From: Lepraria neglecta | Taxonomy: Eukaryota; Ascomycota; Lecanoromycetes; Lecanorales; Stereocaulaceae | Assembly: GCA_033220425.1 (NCBI GenBank) | Contig: CM065648.1 | Location: forward strand, 5,084,001-5,148,000 | DNA length: 64,000 bases | Direction: 5' to 3' | Shown: positions 43,101 through 54,905 of the stretch, piece after piece | How the letters are laid out: every line of letters begins with the position of its first letter | Position numbering within the stretch: the first letter of the stretch is position 1 | The notes under the pieces: generated by a model | Seen by the model: the letters and a program-made list of their open reading frames with translations, nothing else | Databases searched by the model: none | Told to the model about the DNA's origin: nothing | Translations under genes and position numbers: made by a program

Positions 43101-43102
<2 letters not shown>

Positions 43103-43132
<30 letters not shown>
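43103..43132. repeat. (TA)n microsatellite
   Basis: About 30 bp of alternating TA, located where the base composition changes from gene-like to AT-rich. Confidence 0.9.
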
Positions 43133-43136
<4 letters not shown>

Positions 43137-44553
43137 CAATTAAGTGCTCGTAACTGTCAAGGACAAGAAGCTTTCTATGCATTTGAATGATTAATAAATT
43201 AATTCTTCTAGAAGCGTGAAGCTTACTTAGCTATCTACTGCTTTGCCAAGCGAATACGCTTGGCGCGCTAGTACTATAATAGAATGCCGGTAATAAAGAA
43301 GACGTTAGCGTCCTTACTAATACCTAGAAGTAAGCGAAGAGATACCAGGCAAATTCTATTTAATAATCGACCTCTATTTTGGTATCCCCGACAACGGAAT
43401 ACTAGTAAATCCTTTATTTCCTAATAGAGGAAAGCTACTAACTTCTCCCTTTCGACGACGTCGATTCCGGCGCTATAATAGTACTTTGTTCGACTTTCTA
43501 CGATAATAATTCAGCGCTCGTAATTAGTATAATATCCGCTAGAGTAGCTTGATAGCTATTTAGTACGACTTCGACGTAGCGCTAGCTTATATCGGATAGG
43601 ACTATTTACTCCGCTTCTAAAAAGCTTAAAAAACCGAGTCTCTAGAGTTTTAGAAAGGGATCTATAGTAATTAGTCTATCTAATAAAATATACTATTATA
43701 TAGTATTTTTACTTTATATCTTTGAATATACCTTTATATACGACGACGCACCGATAGCGCGCCGTATATTTATAGCTAGTATTAAATTTATATATCTTTT
43801 ATATTCCTTAACGAGTTCTCGAGCGTCACCAAGATATTTAATATTTAGCTATTCGTTAAATTAAATACTATAGCCTTTCTATTTAATAAGATACTCTATA
43901 TATTACGAAATAGAGACGTTTTGGAGTACTTAATATATAATAGTTGAATAGTTACTAAATCTATATATATATTACGGCTTGACCTTTGCGTATTGTTTAT
44001 ATTGATACGCGTATCCGACTAGCGATAGCTTTCGCGCATCCTCAAGTACTTACTACGCGCTATATATCTATCTTCTCTCCTTAGCTATATTCTTCTAGTT
44101 ATACTTCACTTCTATTGACTCGCTCTAGATAGCCCTCTAATATTAGAATATAGCTTACCCTTATCCCGCCCTCGTAAGCCAGTTAGCGAGGTTAAATAAA
44201 CGACGTAGATAGTCTCTAAATCTATACTATAGAAGTAGTTACTAAGATTATACTACTAGATTAGTATTGATAGAGTTGATACGTAATGAGCTATAGAATA
44301 GTAAAAGCTCACGGAGTATACTAGAAAAAGCAAGCTTTAGAGAAGTATCTATATCTAGAAAGAGAAAGGTATACTAGTCTATCTATAGCTAATACGAGTT
44401 GCCGTGTTAAAGAAAAAAAACACCTCTCTACTAAAGAACCGACTATATATCTGCGAATTATATTTCTGCCTCGAGGGCGCCTTAGTGGCCTCCGGGGCTA
44501 TGAGCGGGATATACTAGAAAGCTAGCTTAGGAGCGCCTCTAGAGGGCACTGAG
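43133..44553. other. AT-rich decayed sequence, unidentified
   Basis: 1.4 kb with the composition of RIP-mutated DNA (frequent TA, few CA/TG), no open frame above 60 codons and no inverted or terminal repeat that I could match elsewhere. It is probably an old mobile element beyond recognition. A short less-mutated piece occurs near 44,470–44,550. Confidence 0.4.
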
Positions 44554-46946
44554 TGTTACGAATCTAATCCGTGCGTACCGGTAGGCTCTCTAATTGATTC
44601 TCAATAGAGATGGAGGTGTAACTATACAAGAGGTAAAGTAGGCTTTAAGTGATACTAAGCGGGTCTAGTATATAATTAGATAATATATATTTAGTATCTA
44701 GCCTAAGAGATCTATCGTATATAGTAAATAATTGAATAGCAAATTGAGCACGATGCTCCAAGTAGTAAGTAGTACTCTATATATATAGTAATAGGAAATC
44801 CCTACCAAGCCTTCTATAATAGTAATGATTAAAGTAATCCTTTATACGATTAAAGCGATCCGATATTAGATCAAAACGATCGCAACCCTTGGCGCTACGA
44901 TCATTGCGATCAAAATATCCTGTCCGAAGTCTATTAGTCCTTCGCGACAGTCCTATTAGAACTACTAGTTTTAATACTAGATCCCCTCTCTAGATTTCTC
45001 GTCTCGAGAAACTATCTATTCTTTATACTATCTCTCTATACTAAACGATCTTCTAATCCGACCGTCCGTCGAACGAAGCTGGCTAGTAAGCTATCCAAAG
45101 TTATTATACATCTCTATTCCCGATGTATCGCTACTAGAAAGTAGTATCTAATAGGTACTAACTTCGATCGTTGTTCTAACTACGTTGCTAGAGGTAGAAA
45201 ATACGACCTTATAGTATTACCTCTTGAAATATATTATATTAAAAGAGATAGAAAGAGAGCGTAGTTAGAGTTAAAATCTATATATAAAGAGCTAACTCGT
45301 TCGATAGAGGAGTCTATACGTCTTTAAAATAAATTACTACGTCTCTAGATATAATACGAAAATACGAAGGATAAGAAGAAGAGACTTACTAATCGCGAGA
45401 TATAGAATATTAAGGAGCTAGAGGAGGACTAGTGCGCCCCTTCTATTACTTCTAGTAATCTAATATTCAACGTCTTATCTAAGTAATTCGATCTCTCTAA
45501 CGGGCTGAAAGTCCCTAAGAGCTTTAACTAGTCTTCTCTTATTTCTATAGAACTCTTATAGATATTCTCTATAGTTCCCCGCAAGGTTTCTAAAAGGTTT
45601 CTAGATATTCTCTATTTTATTATACTCTATCTATTTAGCTAGATAGAACTAATTTCTTCTATCTAAGATCCTTTTAACCTTATACTCTATTTCCTTTTCG
45701 ATATTATAATAGAATATCTCTTATAGCGATATATTAGAGTCTACTAGTTCTAAAAGTAAGATATAGAATACCGAATGTACTTTAGCGTTAGATAGTAGTT
45801 AGAGTTTATAGTTAATATATCCTTTTACCTATTTAATTAAGAATAGTCTAACTTTAATATAATCTACTTTTATTATTTAGTTTTATTATTCTTATACAAG
45901 TTAGTACCCGTAATCTTCACAGAAGATTACCGTAAAAACTACTATATCTCGCTTATTTTATACTCGATTTTAAAATTTAAGCGGAATTAGAAAGCCCTCT
46001 ATTTATAGTATATATTATATATATAAAGCTAAGCCCTAGCCCTAATATATCGGAAGTTATTAAGGGTTAATTAATTGAGTGCTCCGGAGGCACTTCGGGG
46101 GTGACTGCGGTGGTAGCTTCAGGGAACTCCGCAGGCAAAAACATGTTTTTGAGGCTTTCCTTAGCCAAATTTCAACTAAATTTCAAAATTCGAACGGCGT
46201 TGGAAAGCGCATGCTTGGTTCCAAAACTTATGAAATTGTCTCGGTATTATATGACGTATGTAGCGCGGGGCATTGCTGCGAAGAAGTTGCGGTGCGCATT
46301 CAACTTTTGATGTTCCAGGGTCCGGGGGTACCAAGCTCAGTGCTTGGTATCTGGCACCGCCAGAAAAATATGGCGAAAACGCTTCTTTTGCTTATAACTT
46401 TTGCGTAAATGGACCGATTTTGAAGATTTCGACGATATTAGAAAGCGTATACTTGGTTCTAAAACTTATGAAATCATCTCGATATTATATAACGTATATA
46501 GCGCGGGGAAGTACTGTAAAGAAGTTACGGTGCGTATTCAGCTCAATGCTTGGCATTTGCTACCGAGCTCGCGGTATATACAAAATATAGCGAAAACGCT
46601 TCTTTTGCTTATAACTATTACGTAAATAGGCCGATTCTAAAAATTCTTGATACGCAAGCAAGCTAATGGTTAACTCTAAAACATATGAAATCATCTTGAT
46701 ATTATATAACGTACGGGGCGCGGGGAAGTAGTGCGAAGAAGTTACGATACGAATTCAAGTTTTGGTAGTTAAAGGCGCTAGCCGAGAGAGGGAATATAGA
46801 ATATAGGGCCAATCTAATTGGCTGCAAGTGCGGAATTGCTCCGAATTTCCTCATAATCTGTTATTAGAAGAAAGATTCTTTATTAGAAGATATAATTTAT
46901 TACCCTCTTTTAGCTAAGGAATATTCTTTCTTTTCTTATTAACCTA
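44554..46946 (-). mobile_element. Ty3/gypsy-type LTR element fossil, 3' part only
   Basis: One LTR (44,554–44,976, about 423 bp, starting TGTTACGAA) is followed by sequence related to the 3' portion of the elements at 50,206 and 54,162, read on the reverse strand: the LTR-adjacent antisense-ORF region (about 44,977–45,430) and then integrase-end sequence up to 45,896 and 46,876–46,946. A Helitron-like copy interrupts it and another bounds it. It is broken throughout by very many changes of the RIP type. Old; the rest of the element is not visible. Confidence 0.7.
45897..46875 (-). mobile_element. Helitron-like non-autonomous element, copy 2 (979 bp, three internal units)
   Basis: Reverse orientation, the same length as copy 1, with 5' TCTTTCTTCTAATAA at 46,875 and 3' CTTG at 45,897, flanked by A and T. 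The 9-bp hairpin lies at about 45,910–45,930. Internal units carry the GCGCATGCTTGGTTCCAAAA and GCGCGGGGCATTGC/GAAGTACTG blocks about 46,200–46,290, 46,440–46,520 and 46,655–46,730. It is inserted in an LTR-element fossil. Confidence 0.7.
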
Positions 46947-48185
46947 CAAGTAAGTACCTATAATCTTCACAGAAGATTACCGTAAAAACGGCTATATCTC
47001 GCTTATTTTATACTCTATTTAGAAAATTTAAGTAGAATTAGAAAGCTCTCTATCTATAGTATATTTTTTATATGTAAAGTTAAGCCCTAACCCTAATATA
47101 TTAAAAGTTATTAAGGATTTAGTATATTAGTACTTCGGGGGCGGCTGCGGGGGTGGCTGCGGGGGTAGCTTTAGGTTACTCCGGAGGCAAAAATATGTTT
47201 TTTGAGCTTTCCTTAGCTAAATCTTACCCAAATTTCAAAATTCGAACCGCGTTGGAAAGCGCATGCTTGGTTCCAGAACTAATGAGATTATCTCGATATT
47301 ATATGACGTATATGGCGCGGGGCATTACTGCGAAGAAGTTACGGTGCGCATTCAACTTTCGATGTTCTAGGTCCGGGGCGCCAAGCTCAATGCTTGGCAT
47401 TTGCTACTGAGCTTGCGCTGCCCGCAAAATATGGCGAAACCGCTTCTTTTGCTCATAAGTTTTGCGTAAATAGACCGATTTTGAAAATTTTGACGGTGTT
47501 CGAAAGCGTATACTTGGTTCCACAACTGATGAGATCATCTCGATATTATATGACGTATGTGGCGCGGGGCATTGCTGCGAAGAAGTTGCAGTGCGCACTC
47601 AACTTTTGATATTCTAGGGTCCGGGGGTGCCAAGCTCAGTGCTTGGCATCTGGCACCGCTAGAAAAACATGGCGAAAACGCTTCTTTTACTCATAACTTT
47701 TGCGTAAATAGACCGATTTTGAAAATTTCGACGATGTTAGAAAGCGTATACTTGGTTCCAAAACTTATGAAATCATCTCGATATCATATAACGTATATAG
47801 CGCGGGGAAGTACTGCAAAGAAGTTACGGTACGCATTCAGCTCAATGCTTGGCATTTGCTACCGAGCTCGCGGTGTATACAAAATATAGCGAAAACGCTT
47901 CTTTTACTTATAACTATTACGTAAATGGACCGATTCTAAAAATTCTTGATACGCAAGCAAGCTAATAATTAACTCCAAAACTTGTGAAATCATCTTGATA
48001 TCATATGACGTATATAGCGCGGGGAAGTACTGCGAAGAAGTTGCGATACGTTTTTCGATTTTGATATTCTTGCTTAGCGGCGCTAGCTAAAAGAGGGAAT
48101 CGACTACTAAATATAGGAGTACTTTAATTGGCTACAAGTGCGGAATTGCTCCGAATTTCCTTATAATCTATTATTAGAAGAAAGA
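46947..48185 (-). mobile_element. Helitron-like non-autonomous element, copy 3 (1239 bp, four internal units)
   Basis: Reverse orientation, with 5' TCTTTC at 48,185 and 3' CTTG at 46,947. It has one more internal unit than copies 1 and 2 (unit markers near 47,254, 47,501, 47,740 and 47,956). Hairpin and end spacing are the same. Only about 70 bp separate it from copy 2. Confidence 0.7.
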
Positions 48186-50205
48186 TCTATAGTTATCGTC
48201 TTCTTTATTTACTAGTATAACTCTTATATATAGATATAGAGGATATAAGAAGTTAGTATACCGAGGTTTAGCCGGATATAGAACTCTTCAAAAATACTAA
48301 ATCCTATACTACTGAATATCCACCCTATAGACCCTAGAATACCCTTACCTACTCTACGAGCTATAGAAATAGCACGCCGAGAAGCTACTACAAGGCGAAA
48401 GACGCGATTTTACCAAGCGGTTGATATACGTAGCGATAAGACTCTTATAGAGGTCTTTAAAGAGTAAGGAGTAATCAAGCCTACTAGATACAAATGGCTC
48501 CGTATACGCAAGCTTCAGGGTTCCTCTGGTACTAGACGTACTAGTAGATATCGTCCGGGACGTCCTCCGAAAATTCCAGACTCTACGCTTATATAATTAC
48601 TCGATTTAGATAATCCAGTCCGAAATCAACGCTATACCGCTCAATTAGCTTATTGGGATATTGATTATAGAACCTATACCCTTCAAAATTCGCTTAGAAA
48701 GAGGCGAAAAAACGCCTAATTATATAGATAAGTACCTGTCAAAGCAATAAGTCAAAAAAATCTTTAGGAATATATAGTCTACGGAGAAGAAAATAAAGAT
48801 AAGTTACTCTAGAGCTTCTAGTAGTATATTTCTTTTACCGACGAAGCTTATATTAACCCTAGAGTTATTCTATATATACGAATTCTTCGCGACGCTAGTA
48901 TACGTTTGAATCCAGAAAATCTATAATCTTTCCCCGATTTTCAAGGGTGTAAAAAATACCTTTCGATTAGTATTTCGTAGTAGTATAAAGATCTACGGTT
49001 CTATAATAACGAGTATAATCCTCTATTATGGACCATCTCTACTACCAAGCCATTTAGGGCTGAGGCCCGCATATAAGTAGATTCTGTAACTCCGTATAGA
49101 GAGGAGCATCTTCTTTTATATTATTCAACCTATCCGATCTCATCGATTATTCATTAGACGTCCGTACCGTAACATCCTCCGTCTATTAAAATTTAGAAGC
49201 CTACTAAGCCACGTCGTCGCCCAACTATAGAATTAGAAGAGTAATATCAGGAGCGTGTTAGATAGTAGGAAGAATTACTACTATACGAGCCAGAAATCAG
49301 GCCTTAAGGTAATTCTATAACACAAGCCTATTACGTCGAAAAGCTTCTACCCTATTATATTGCAGCGATCTAGTAACTTAGGCTTTAGTATATACGGGGG
49401 ATTCTATAAGAAGACAATGATCTAAGTTACGGGACTAGATCAGGACCTAAAGGAGCAGCCAATAGGATACGAGAAGCCAATTGGATTGAGATATTAAAAC
49501 ACCCTGCCTAGTCTCCGGATCTGAATCCTACGGAGGGTATATAGAATATTCTAAAGTAAAGGATTCGGAGACGTTAATATCGCAATTTGGAAGAGCTTAC
49601 TAGGGTAATTTGGGAGGAATAGGAGAAGACATCTATAGATAAGATACGCGCACGTATTAAAGAGATACTATAGAGGTGTAATCAGCTAGTTAAAATAGGT
49701 GATAAAGCTATTAAATTAGAATTGTAGTAGAAATCGATATTTTAGTATATAATAGTTGCTTGCTTCCGGCTAAACCTCGGTATACTAACTTCTTGCATCC
49801 CCTATAAGAGGTAAATCCTAATTAGTTAGCGCGTTAATCTATTCGTCTAATATAATATCGCTACCGCTACCCTCTTCTTTAACTTCTCTATCTCTAGAGA
49901 AGCGCTTATTAGTCGATTCTAAATATTTCTTAAAATACTTAGGAGATAGTAGGGTACGATGTTAATACTTTTAACGCTTATCCTAGTTATTAATAGAGAC
50001 TAAATTCGGTATACGTATTAGGGCGTCTACTTTGCTATTAGATCTACTACTCCGATATATAATTTTGAAGTTGAAATTAGCTAATTTCTCTACCTATCGA
50101 GCTTGACGGCGAGTTAGCTCCTTTATTTATATAAAATATTTAAGGCTCTTATAGTCGGTGAATATTTGGATAGAGATATTAGTTAATTCTAATTTAGAAT
50201 ACTAG
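48186..50205 (-). mobile_element. Ty3/gypsy-type fragment of a second family, interrupted by a Tc1-like element
   Basis: After removal of the Tc1-like insertion, only 48,186–48,238 and 49,803–50,205 remain. The second piece resembles the end of a gypsy RNase H domain read on the reverse strand and is not closely related to the two larger fossils to the right. It is heavily broken and bounded at 50,205 by the LTR of the next element. Confidence 0.5.
48239..49802 (+). mobile_element. Tc1/mariner-type DNA transposon, 1.56 kb, decayed
   Basis: Inverted repeats of about 38 bp (AAGAAGTTAGTATACCGAGG as core) lie at both ends, with TA on each side (48,237–48,238 and 49,803–49,804). The forward strand reads an N-terminal HTH region (TRFYQAVDIRSDKTLIEVFK, TSRYRPGRPPKI) and the DDE core: FTDEAYINP near 48,835, EDNDLSYGTRSG near 49,400 and HPA followed by SPDLNPTEG near 49,495, the signature of Tc1-like transposases. 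Several stops of the CAG-to-TAG type break it. The right repeat has kept GGGGATGCAAG, whereas the left has GAGGATATAAG, a pair of C-to-T type changes. Confidence 0.85.
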
Positions 50206-50623
50206 TATTACGATTAGGAAACATGATTAGAGATACGCTCAAGGAGCGTAGCGCCCGTTATAGTTCGAGTCGACGAATTAGTATCCGACTCGGATAGACC
50301 CTAAAGGCTTAGTATACTAAGCGATGAGCGTAGGGAGCGTAGTGAGCGCAGTACGATCAGTACGATTAATACGATTAGAAGCGCTTGGTATAGATTTCGT
50401 ATATCTATATATACGGAGTACTACTTACTACTTAGAGTATCGTGCTTAACTTACTATTTAATTATTTACTATATACGATAGATCTCTTAGGCTAGGTACT
50501 AAATATATATTATCTAATTATATAATAGACCCGCTTAGTATTACTTGAAGCCTACTTTATATCTTATCCGGTTATACCTCTATCTCTATTAAGAATTAAT
50601 CCCTACTACGATACCGGAATATA
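50206..50623 (+). repeat. 5' LTR of the outer gypsy fossil
   Basis: 418 bp, matched by the start of a second copy at 63,875–64,000 (GATACGCTCAAGGAGCGTAG against GATACGCTTAAGGAGCGTAG). Its second half, including CTTAGGCTAGGTACTAAATA, is shared with the LTRs of the nested element, so the two families are related, with different U3 regions. Confidence 0.8.
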
Positions 50624-53600
50624 TAGTTTATAATACTTTAAGCACCCTTAAGGATAAGTACTATACTAAGAGACCCTAGGGTACCTACCCTAAGCTCCTT
50701 AGGAGGGAGTAGATAATAATACCTAACTATTAATAAAGGACTTAGTAGGTATATTAAGATAGCTTAGCCCGATTTATACTATAGAGAGAGAGATAAGCTT
50801 AAGGGATAGCTATCCTAGATATTATTATACTTAAAGTTCTAAGGGGACTTAATATCTATATAATAATATTCTATCTTTACTATTATTTACTTATATAGAA
50901 GAGCCTAAAAGTAGGTTAATCTATTCTTAAAAAAGTATATAGAAGATAATAATAAGGACGGCGAAATTAAATAATAGATAGAAAGTATAACTATAGTTAG
51001 ACTCGAAATCTATTATATATTCGGTCTATTAGATAAAGTTAATATAGTAATATAGACTATCTAGTATATAACCTAGAAGAAATCTGCGTTAGAGTACTTA
51101 ACTTAATTTTAGTAATATATAGTAAAGACTAACTAGGATAATAATATATTAATAACTATATACCGGAGAGGCCTTAAGGATAATATTAAAGATAAACTTA
51201 TAAAATCGGGGATTATAATTAATACTCTAGATAAGCTTATTAAAGAAGTAATTAAAATTAATAATAAATTATTTAAAAGGACTATAGAGAAGAGGTATAA
51301 TAGGGAAGTCGGCGGAATAGGACGCTTAAGCTTCTTTACTAAGTCTAGAAGCTATCGTCTAGGATATAAGGAGTATAACCTCTATAGATATATATCTATA
51401 GAACTAGACTTTATAGAGAAGAAAGGAAAGTAAGCCTTTAGAGGGCCTATAAGGGGCAAGAAGTAGTACGGAGGTAAGAAAATACTAAAGTATTATAGCT
51501 ATAGTAAACCGGACTACTTTATTAGAGACTATAAGTCGAAAAATATAGTATATTAATAGTAGCTAAATATACTAGAGAAAGTATATACCTAGGATAATAT
51601 AGACGATACGCCTAAGGAAGTTCTACTAGTATAGAATAAAGTTGAAGAAGATATTAGTTCCTAGTATAATAGGATAATATAAGAAGAGCTTAATAAAGAA
51701 TCTAAAGATAGCGATAATAATTTCACAAGGAAATTTAATATACTTATTAGGGATTATTATAGAGAAGACCTAAATACTAAAGATAATAGTAAAGCTTAAG
51801 ATAAAGAGTCTAAGTAGGATTAGGATAAGAGCGAAATAGACCTAGATTAGGAGGAAGCCCTTAGTATACTAGAAGCTAAATAGGAAGAAATATAACTACT
51901 AAGGAAGATAATATCTAAAACTACTATATCTAAGGAAGAAGAAGAACGCTCTAAGGAATATATATAGCTAGACTATCGGATAGATCAGAATTACTAAGGT
52001 TATAAGAGTATACTATAGGAAGAATATATATCGCTTTACTATATATAGTATAGTATACTAAGGAATATAGCTAAGGGACTAGTAAGAATACTACTCTATA
52101 GATATAACTATTACTATAAATATTAAGAGAATAGATATCTATAGTACCTCGCGATAAAAAGGATTTACTAATACTTCCTAGGATATAATAAAGAATAGTT
52201 AAAGAGAGTTATTAGAAAATTAAACTATAACCTAAGCGCGAAAGAGTACTATTTAGTAGGATAGTACGCCTATCTATATAATAACTACAAGAAATATATA
52301 TAGTTAAAGTCGAAGGTAGGGTTCCTACTCCTATAAGTAGGAAAAGAGTAATCCCTTATAGTAGAGGTAGCTATAAGGAGATTAATATATTAACCCCTAA
52401 ATAATATCTATATTCCGCGTAATACGATATATATATAAAGATACTAGTAATTATTAATAGATAGCGGACCATTGCGATAATAGATTCTAGAGCTACTAGA
52501 AACTTTATTTCGCGAGACTTGGTATAATTAATTAGAATACTAACTTAAAGGAAGTTATAATAGTATAACCTTTAGATAGCTAATAGGTTAATACTATTAA
52601 TAGAAAAGATAGACGAAGAGATATTTTCGTTACCTATTATAATTTAGGGTTACTATAAGGAGATTACCTTTAACGTCGTTAGGATAGCTACCTATTATAT
52701 AATTTTAGGAATACTTTAGTTAAAGAAGTATAACCTAATAATTAATTAGGCTTAAGGAGTACTTAAGATAGATTAATCCGGTAATATTACTAGGATTATA
52801 TCTATATATTAGTAGTATTTAATAGTAGATAAGAAGTCGAACCGAAGACTAGTCGAGATATATATTACCTTAGCTTTATATAATAACGGTACTAAAAGGT
52901 AGTCTAACTCTATAGTTACTAGTAAAGGTTAGCGGGATAATAAAGTAAAAGGTAAGGGAGGAACTAGTATACCCTCTATCCCTCGGGAATATAGTAAATA
53001 GATATACTTATTCGAGGAAGAGATAAATATAGAAGTATTACCTAAGTATTAGCTATAGGATTATAAGATTAAACTCGAACCTAGTAAGTAACTAATATTT
53101 AGACCTATTTATATATTAGTAGAGAAGGAACTTAAGATACTTCGCGGGTATATTAATAAGAACCTTAAAAAGGAATTTATTCGGGAATCTAAATTACTAG
53201 TAGATTATCTAATCCTCTTTATACTAAAGAAGGATAGAAGCTTAAGACTATATATTAACTATTAAAAGTTAAACAATATTATAATTAAGAATAGATACCC
53301 TTTACCTAATACTAGCGAGCTATAGAATTAGCTTAGGAAAGTAAAGATATTTACTAAACTAGATCTTAGAGGCGTATATAATCTAATTTAGATAAAAGAA
53401 GGCGAAGAATAGAAAACTACCTTCTAAATAAGATATAGCTACTATAAGTATCTAGTAATACCGTTTAGACTTACTAACGTACTAGTAACCTACTAAGGAC
53501 TTATTAATAACGTTATATAAGTATACTTAGATCGAATAGCGATAGCGTACCTCGATAATATACTAATTTATTCTAAGAATAAGGAAGAATACGTTTTATA

Positions 53601-54161
53601 TATATAGGATATCCTTAGATATCTATTATAAGCGAGACTTCTCCTTAAACTAGAAAAGTACGAATTTTATTAATAGTTAGTAGAGTTTCTAGGATTTATA
53701 GTTAGTATAGAAGGTATTAGTATAAGCCTAGATAAAATTAAAGCTATAGCGGAATAGCCTATACTATAGGACGTTAAAGTAGTATAAAGCTTCTTAGGGT
53801 TTACTAACTTTAATAGGAAGTTTATTAAAGGCTATTTAAAGAAAGTACTACCTCTAATAGATATTATAAAGAAGGATATTAGATTTATATAGGGAAAAGA
53901 CTAATAGAAATTATTCGATATATTAAAGAAAGCGTATACGGATCTACTAGTACTCTATACCTTTTAGGCTAACGAACCGGTCTATATTAAAATAGATATC
54001 TCGGATCTAGTAATTAGATTATATCTATATTAAATAAAAGACTAAAAGTAGTATCTAGTTATCTACTATTCAAGGAAGATATTAGTAGTAGAATAGAACT
54101 ATAATATATATAATAAGGAACTACTTACTATAGTCTATATACTTTAGAACTAGTAAGTATA

Positions 54162-54575
54162 TATTACGAACCGTATTGCGTACTAACGGTCGTATATAGA
54201 TTGATTCTCAATAGGGATAGAGGTATAGCCAACAAGAGTATAAAGTAGGCTTCAATAGATGCTAAGCGGGTCTGGTATATAATCAAGTGATATATATTTA
54301 GTGCCTAGCCTAAGAGATCTATCGTATATAGTAAACAATTAAATAGGAAGATTAAGCACGATACTCTAAGTAGTAAGTAAGTACTCGTATATATAGCAAT
54401 AGGAAATCCCGCCAAGCATCCTATAATAGCTTTGCTCGCACTACGATCATTGCGATTATTATTCCTAATAGTATTACTTATATTATAATTATTGCTATTA
54501 TCGCTTAACTTACCTATCCTATCCGAAGTCTTATATCCTTCGCGACAGTCCTATTAGAACCTTCTAGTTCTAATA
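54162..54575 (-). repeat. LTR of the nested gypsy fossil (left copy)
   Basis: About 414 bp, starting TATTACGAACC next to the GTATA duplication. It is very similar to 60,472–60,873, which lacks about 12 bp near its start. Confidence 0.85.
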
Positions 54576-54677
54576 CTAGCTCCCTCCTCTAGATTTCTCG
54601 TCCCGAGAAACCATCCATCCTTTATACCACCCGTATATACTAAAAGATTATCTAACCCAACTATCCGTTTAAAGGAG

Positions 54678-54905
54678 TTGGCTAGTAAGCTTTCCGACTT
54701 CGTTATACGACCGTATTCTCGATATATTACTAATAGCAAGCAGTACCTTATAGGTACTAATTCCGACAGGTATTCGAGCTATATTACTAGTAGTAGGAAA
54801 TATAACCTTATAGTATTACCCCTTGAAATACGTCGTGTTAAAAAACGTCGTAACGAGTTACAAGAAGAAGTAACCGACGCGCTTATAAAATTAGTGCGTC
54901 TTTAG
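54678..54905 (+). other. Antisense open frame beside an LTR in the nested gypsy fossil
   Basis: 75 codons from ATG to stop (MASKLSDFVIRPYSRYITNS at the start), on the strand opposite the element's gag-pol and just inside its 3' LTR. Related sequence lies in the same place next to the LTRs at 44,976 and 63,875, so it belongs to the element family and is not a host gene. The Lys/Arg/Glu-rich end suggests a coiled coil. Whether it was ever expressed is unknown. Confidence 0.45.

Noticed and set aside
46079-46408. Open frames in Helitron-like copies, with near-identical protein at 39,954–40,298
   Set aside because: Their similarity is explained by repeat identity. The frames differ between units, show no domain and are not kept in the other copies.
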